The notes under the pieces: generated by a model
Database searches by the model: none
The model's input: only the letters and a program-made list of their open reading frames with translations
Told to the model about the DNA's origin: nothing
Made by a program: the position numbers and the translations under genes
Part shown: one piece after another, positions 60,626 to 64,000 of the stretch
How positions within the stretch are numbered: position 1 is the first letter of the stretch
Layout: every line of letters starts with the position of its first letter
Source of the DNA: Caldilineaceae bacterium
Lineage (GTDB): Bacteria; Chloroflexota; Anaerolineae; Caldilineales; Caldilineaceae
Assembly (NCBI GenBank): GCA_020634755.1
Contig: JACKBC010000030.1
Location: 1 to 64,000, forward strand
Reading direction: 5' to 3'
Length of the DNA stretch: 64,000 nt

Positions 60626-62641
60626 TCACTTGGCCAACTTCTTTAACCATTCCACAGCGCCTTTGGTTTTGCGCCAGGCCTGTAAATAACGACCAACATA
60701 GCTGATGGCTTCGTTCTCATCGCCAAAGCCAATGTAGGCGGGTGGCGCCGCGGGCAGCCGCTTGCGGGCGGTTAAATATGGGGGCACATGCGGATTCATC
60801 TTTAGCGCCTCGCGCAGCAATTTATCCGTTTGGCGACCGGCGCCACTCTTCCGAAAGGCCAATAGCGCCCGCGTATAGAGCCATTCGGCCATGGCGTCCT
60901 CTTCATATTCTTTTTGCAGCGCGCGCGCCGCATCATCCGCCCCCGTTTCAACCAGCAAGTTGAGCAAGGTGTAGCGCACGCCCTGGTTGTCGCCCGGATT
61001 CAACACCAGCATTTCCCGAAAATGCTGAGCCGCTTCCGCGGTGCGCCCCAGCCGCCATAACACCTCTGCCAATCCTTCACGCGCCCGCATGTAAGGCCGC
61101 GTTTCAATCAACCCCCAAAAGTGACCCACACCCTCCTCAAATATCTCTGGACCCAGCGCGCGCTCACCGGCAGCCACACCTTCTTCATAATAACGCAGCG
61201 CCCGTTCCACCGTATCTGCTTCCTCCTCGGCCAGCAAAACATAGGCATCGGCACAATCGGGCGAGACCTCCAACGCCTCGTGGGCCAGGATCACGCGGCG
61301 GGCTGGGTTAGACTCTTCCCATGCTTGATACATCATGGCTTGCGCGCGATCCAGCGGTGAGCCGCCGCGGCGTCCGCCGCTCAATTGCGCCATCATGCCT
61401 TCCATACCGCGTCGGTCAAACATGGGCAACGCGTCATCATCATCGTCATCATACTCGTCATCGTCTTCATCATATTCATCATATTCATCATCGTCACCAA
61501 ACATTTGCCCAAAAATATCATTGAAAGCACCCTTTTCCAGCAGGTCAGCCAGTTCCGATGGCATATCGGACATGTTCCCAAGACCAAAGGGCAGGTCTCC
61601 TATTTCGGGCAATTTACCGCCAGGGCAGGTGATGCGCACCTCATGCGCCCCCAATGCAGTCTGAATTTGATACGTATCTTCAATGAGGCTGCGCGCCTCA
61701 AGCCAACCTTCATCCGCCAGCGTCTCTCCGTGCCGCTGCACAAACTCCACAATCGCACGCAACGCTGCTTCATACCAGATCAGGTCAGTTTTGGTCGGGC
61801 GCAAAACGCCATCGTCTCGGCTGAATATTACCGGTAGCGGGTACGCCTCATCATCGGCCACTTCCCAACTGTACTCTTCCAGCGCATCTAAATCATCAAA
61901 AGGCAGCCCCGTAATATCGCCAAAAAGGAGCGAATGGGAGCCGGAATCGGCCACAGTTTCCAAGGGATTGTCCATAAATTGAAAGAGTCGTTCCAGGTCC
62001 GCCCACTCTTTGTACACAGCTAGTCCATATTCAATGCCCCCGGCTCCCATGACCACGGCAAAACGTTTACCACCACCGTTTACCACATCAATGGCCAGCG
62101 GAATCTCATCGGACAGCACATACCAAGGCGTGGCGCGGTAATACGCGGCCGCCGCGGCAAAGACGCCCCCCACCAATTCGGGCGTCACGTCCGCCACGGC
62201 AAGTAGGGCGGGCACCTCGGTTTCATCATCCTCAAACATAAAGGCAGCCATCTGCGCCAGCATCTCTTTGATCTCTTCTGGACGTTCCACTGTGCGCACT
62301 TGAATATCCAGCTTGCCCAGTTCGTCCAGCAGCCATTCACCGGCGAGTTCAGGCTGCAGATAGACTTGTCCGGGCCGATACGCATCGCCTTTGGCGAGCT
62401 GCCCTTTGCCCAGCATCATATTGGTGAGCTCGCGCAGAATATCCGCATCCTCCGGCGGCGTTTCCTGCATGTTGGTATGCATGACCGCACCTGTATTTCC
62501 GTTGATGATCAGCACCATATGGGGACGGAATAGCTCACCGTCGTCATTCTCCACCCAGGTGCGCATGCGTTCAATATCCACATACCAAATATCTTCGCGT
62601 TGTGGCAGTTGCTCGGGTGATTTAGATTTTCGCTTTGGCAT
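60626..62641 (-). CDS. ST7-like TPR protein with acidic linker
   Basis: A 671-residue cytosolic protein. The N-terminal 350 residues include IWYVDIERMRTWVENDDGEL and a RATPWYVLSDEIPLAIDVV region, of the type annotated as DUF6930/DUF7309 as I recall. Then comes a glycine-poor linker with the acidic run DDDEYDEYDEDDDEY. The C-terminal 230 residues are TPR-like with SPDCADAYVLLAEEEADTVE and the following helix pair, a pattern like the ST7 family (suppressor of tumorigenicity 7). No enzyme motif is seen. It probably mediates protein interaction. The gene is alone. Confidence 0.75.
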   Translation of the reverse strand: MPKRKSKSPEQLPQREDIWYVDIERMRTWVENDDGELFRPHMVLIINGNTGAVMHTNMQETPPEDADILRELTNMMLGKGQLAKGDAYRPGQVYLQPELAGEWLLDELGKLDIQVRTVERPEEIKEMLAQMAAFMFEDDETEVPALLAVADVTPELVGGVFAAAAAYYRATPWYVLSDEIPLAIDVVNGGGKRFAVVMGAGGIEYGLAVYKEWADLERLFQFMDNPLETVADSGSHSLLFGDITGLPFDDLDALEEYSWEVADDEAYPLPVIFSRDDGVLRPTKTDLIWYEAALRAIVEFVQRHGETLADEGWLEARSLIEDTYQIQTALGAHEVRITCPGGKLPEIGDLPFGLGNMSDMPSELADLLEKGAFNDIFGQMFGDDDEYDEYDEDDDEYDDDDDDALPMFDRRGMEGMMAQLSGGRRGGSPLDRAQAMMYQAWEESNPARRVILAHEALEVSPDCADAYVLLAEEEADTVERALRYYEEGVAAGERALGPEIFEEGVGHFWGLIETRPYMRAREGLAEVLWRLGRTAEAAQHFREMLVLNPGDNQGVRYTLLNLLVETGADDAARALQKEYEEDAMAEWLYTRALLAFRKSGAGRQTDKLLREALKMNPHVPPYLTARKRLPAAPPAYIGFGDENEAISYVGRYLQAWRKTKGAVEWLKKLAK

Positions 62642-62671
62642 TGGGGTTTCCTTTTGAACTAAAACAGATTC

Positions 62672-62753
62672 TCAGCAGATTGCAACAGCCAGAGATAGGG
62701 CTAGCTCTTCAAACGAGACCGCTGGCTGGACCGTCAACAGTGTGGCGGCGTAA
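62672..62753 (-). repeat. Family B MITE-like element, copy 8 (reversed)
   Basis: TCAGCAGATTGCAACAGCC at the left and GTGTGGCGGCGTAAC at the right. This is the most diverged full-length copy. The spacer 62642-63318 carries it and the family A copy 5; between them no gene is supported. Confidence 0.7.
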
Positions 62754-63220
62754 CAATCATAAAAGCCAGCGACCTGCTGGAGTGAATTGAGATAGACAGC
62801 ATACCATCTTCTGTTTAGGGGAATTGGCTATAATCATACCATATTTGATTCACATGGGGCATCTCGGCCTGTAATTTGGCCGCGATTCGGTTTGAGGCCG
62901 CTCCCTGTAATTTACAACCAGGCAATCCCCTGCTTGCCTGCGACATACAGCCGAGGTAGTTATCCAGATACTTGCGGGCTGAGCGTTGTTGCGCTGCAAC
63001 CACTTCGTGAACGACTGAGCTCACGCCGAAGTCTTGTCAAAGCCCGCCTATGCCGTACCACCTTACAGCTCGTGAAACGGGTGCAGCGCAACACCACATC
63101 GTGAGCTGCCAAGCTCAGGCTGCGGCTGGATAATGACCAGCCCAGAACAACTTTCTGACGTGGCTTTGTTTGACTTTGCTCTCTGCTTCCATCAAAATAG
63201 TGCGCAGATGGTCTTATTCA

Positions 63221-63290
63221 CTTGTGTTACGCAAGCCGACGTTCCTGTTTCTCTCTAGCAGACTGGCTGTCGCTGCGTAACGTGAGTTAT
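63221..63290 (+). repeat. Family A MITE-like element, copy 5 (internally deleted)
   Basis: CTTGTGTTACGCA...TGCGTAACGTGAGTTAT ends are intact, but about 20 bases including the left half of the inner AAGTCGGC/GCCGAC hairpin are missing. The deletion lies between two GCC repeats. It ends 28 bases before the MFS gene. Confidence 0.8.
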
Positions 63291-63318
63291 TCATCCATGC
63301 CAAACGGAAACCGATACC

Positions 63319-64000
63319 ATGCCAAAACGTGAAGCCAAACTGGGCTTTATATTTGTCACTCTTTTGCTAGATATTTTAGGACTGGGTTTAATCATCCCAG
63401 TTTTACCCAAGCTCATCGAGAGCTTTACCAATAATAACGTAGAAAGCGCCTCCACCGTATACGGCATCATGATCGCTGTCTATGCGCTCATGCAGTTTAT
63501 CTTTGCACCGATCTTGGGCAGCCTTTCTGATCAATATGGCCGCCGCCCGGTGATTCTGATTTCGCTCTTGGGTTCGGGGTTGGATTATCTGCTGCTGGCC
63601 TTTGCGCCCAGCCTCTCTTGGCTCTTTGTGGGGCGCGTCATTTCGGGCGTCACCGCCGCCAACATTACCACGGCCTCTGCTTATATTGTCGATGTGAGTG
63701 CACCCGAGGACCGGGCCAAAAATTTTGGCATTCTGGGCGTGGCCTTTGGGCTGGGCTTTATTATTGGACCCGCCATTGGCGGGCTACTGGGCGATGTGAA
63801 ACTGCACCTCCCGTTTTTGGTCGTGGCCGGGATCACGCTGCTCAACTGGCTCTATGGCTATTTTGTATTGCCGGAATCGCTCAAACCGGAAAATCGGCGG
63901 CCCTTTAGCTGGCGCCGCGCCAACCCCATTGGTTCGCTGTCGGGCCTGGGGCGCTATCCCATTGTGCTGGCCCTGGTCTCTACCATTGTGCTGGCCAGCA
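63319..64000 (+). CDS. MFS transporter, TetA/TCR-like (partial at window edge)
   Basis: This reading frame is open to the window end (227 residues seen). Helix 1 is FIFVTLLLDILGLGLIIPVL. The loop 2-3 motif GSLSDQYGRRPVIL is the conserved MFS GxxxDxxGRR signature, and helix 4-5 has GRVISGVTAANITTASAYI. GFIIGPAIGGLLGD is the antiporter motif C. These features match the 12-helix drug/H+ antiporter group of tetracycline-resistance type proteins. The substrate may be something other than tetracycline. ATG 63319 directly follows the family A element region. Confidence 0.9.
   Translation, partial: MPKREAKLGFIFVTLLLDILGLGLIIPVLPKLIESFTNNNVESASTVYGIMIAVYALMQFIFAPILGSLSDQYGRRPVILISLLGSGLDYLLLAFAPSLSWLFVGRVISGVTAANITTASAYIVDVSAPEDRAKNFGILGVAFGLGFIIGPAIGGLLGDVKLHLPFLVVAGITLLNWLYGYFVLPESLKPENRRPFSWRRANPIGSLSGLGRYPIVLALVSTIVLAS

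Overview
The window looks like chromosomal DNA of a heterotrophic, GC-moderate bacterium of the phylum Chloroflexota, most likely the Caldilineae/Anaerolineae side. This is an inference from several traits: repeated CUT1-type carbohydrate ABC importers encoded without their ATPases, Thr/Pro-rich secreted proteins, lone two-component-propeller proteins, a DnaD-type primosome gene beside dnaB, many phytanoyl-CoA-dioxygenase and sugar-acid enzymes, and intergenic spacers packed with short palindromic repeats. No 16S rRNA or other decisive marker is present.

Layout. 0-5.3 kb is a replication block: dnaB split by a 321-residue intein, a DnaD-domain gene, and a frameshifted DnaC/IstB-like gene that carries two AAA+ domains. 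A tRNA-Leu(GAG) follows. 5.8-10.1 kb (minus strand) is a translationally coupled pair, a beta-propeller secreted protein and a subtilase; enolase is at 10.9-12.2 kb. 13.6-17.1 kb and 17.7-21.0 kb hold two carbohydrate importers. 21.2-26.8 kb holds two phytanoyl-CoA dioxygenase-family proteins, a glutamine-amidotransferase-like protein, a fumarylacetoacetate-hydrolase-family protein, an NAD-dependent epimerase and an aldo/keto reductase. 27.7-33.5 kb holds a third importer of the LplB/YtcP/LplA type, followed by an enolase-superfamily sugar-acid dehydratase and an RraA-family protein. Together these look like a scavenging and oxidative (non-phosphorylative) sugar-acid degradation region.

33.8-38.3 kb is a pstSCA operon with two different pstB genes, preceded by repeated TTAACA motifs. 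The two PstB proteins carry complementary defects: the first lacks the Walker B glutamate and Q-loop glutamine, the second lacks a proper LSGGQ signature. In a heterodimer this would give one canonical and one degenerate ATP site, which I consider the most interesting observation in the window. 38.4-43.1 kb holds a DUF402 protein, a Thr/Pro-repeat membrane-anchored protein and a large protein of unknown function. 43.6-47.7 kb (minus strand) is a four-gene unit with two cytochrome P450s. 48.5-50.8 kb pairs an HpcH/HpaI aldolase with a glutamine-synthetase-like ligase. 53.5-57.4 kb (minus strand) holds a fourth importer whose two permeases are fused in one chain and whose binding protein has a frameshifted leader. 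58.1-62.6 kb holds a hydroxyacid dehydrogenase, a sugar isomerase/epimerase, a carboxymuconolactone-decarboxylase-family protein and an ST7-like TPR protein. The window ends inside an MFS transporter.

The spacers are rich in dispersed 30-100 bp elements. At least two families have imperfect terminal inverted repeats and look like MITEs (family A, 5 copies; family B, 8 copies plus fragments), and there are several palindrome families (C, D, E, G, H). Several secreted proteins share a C-terminal aromatic-LP tail that may be a sorting signal.
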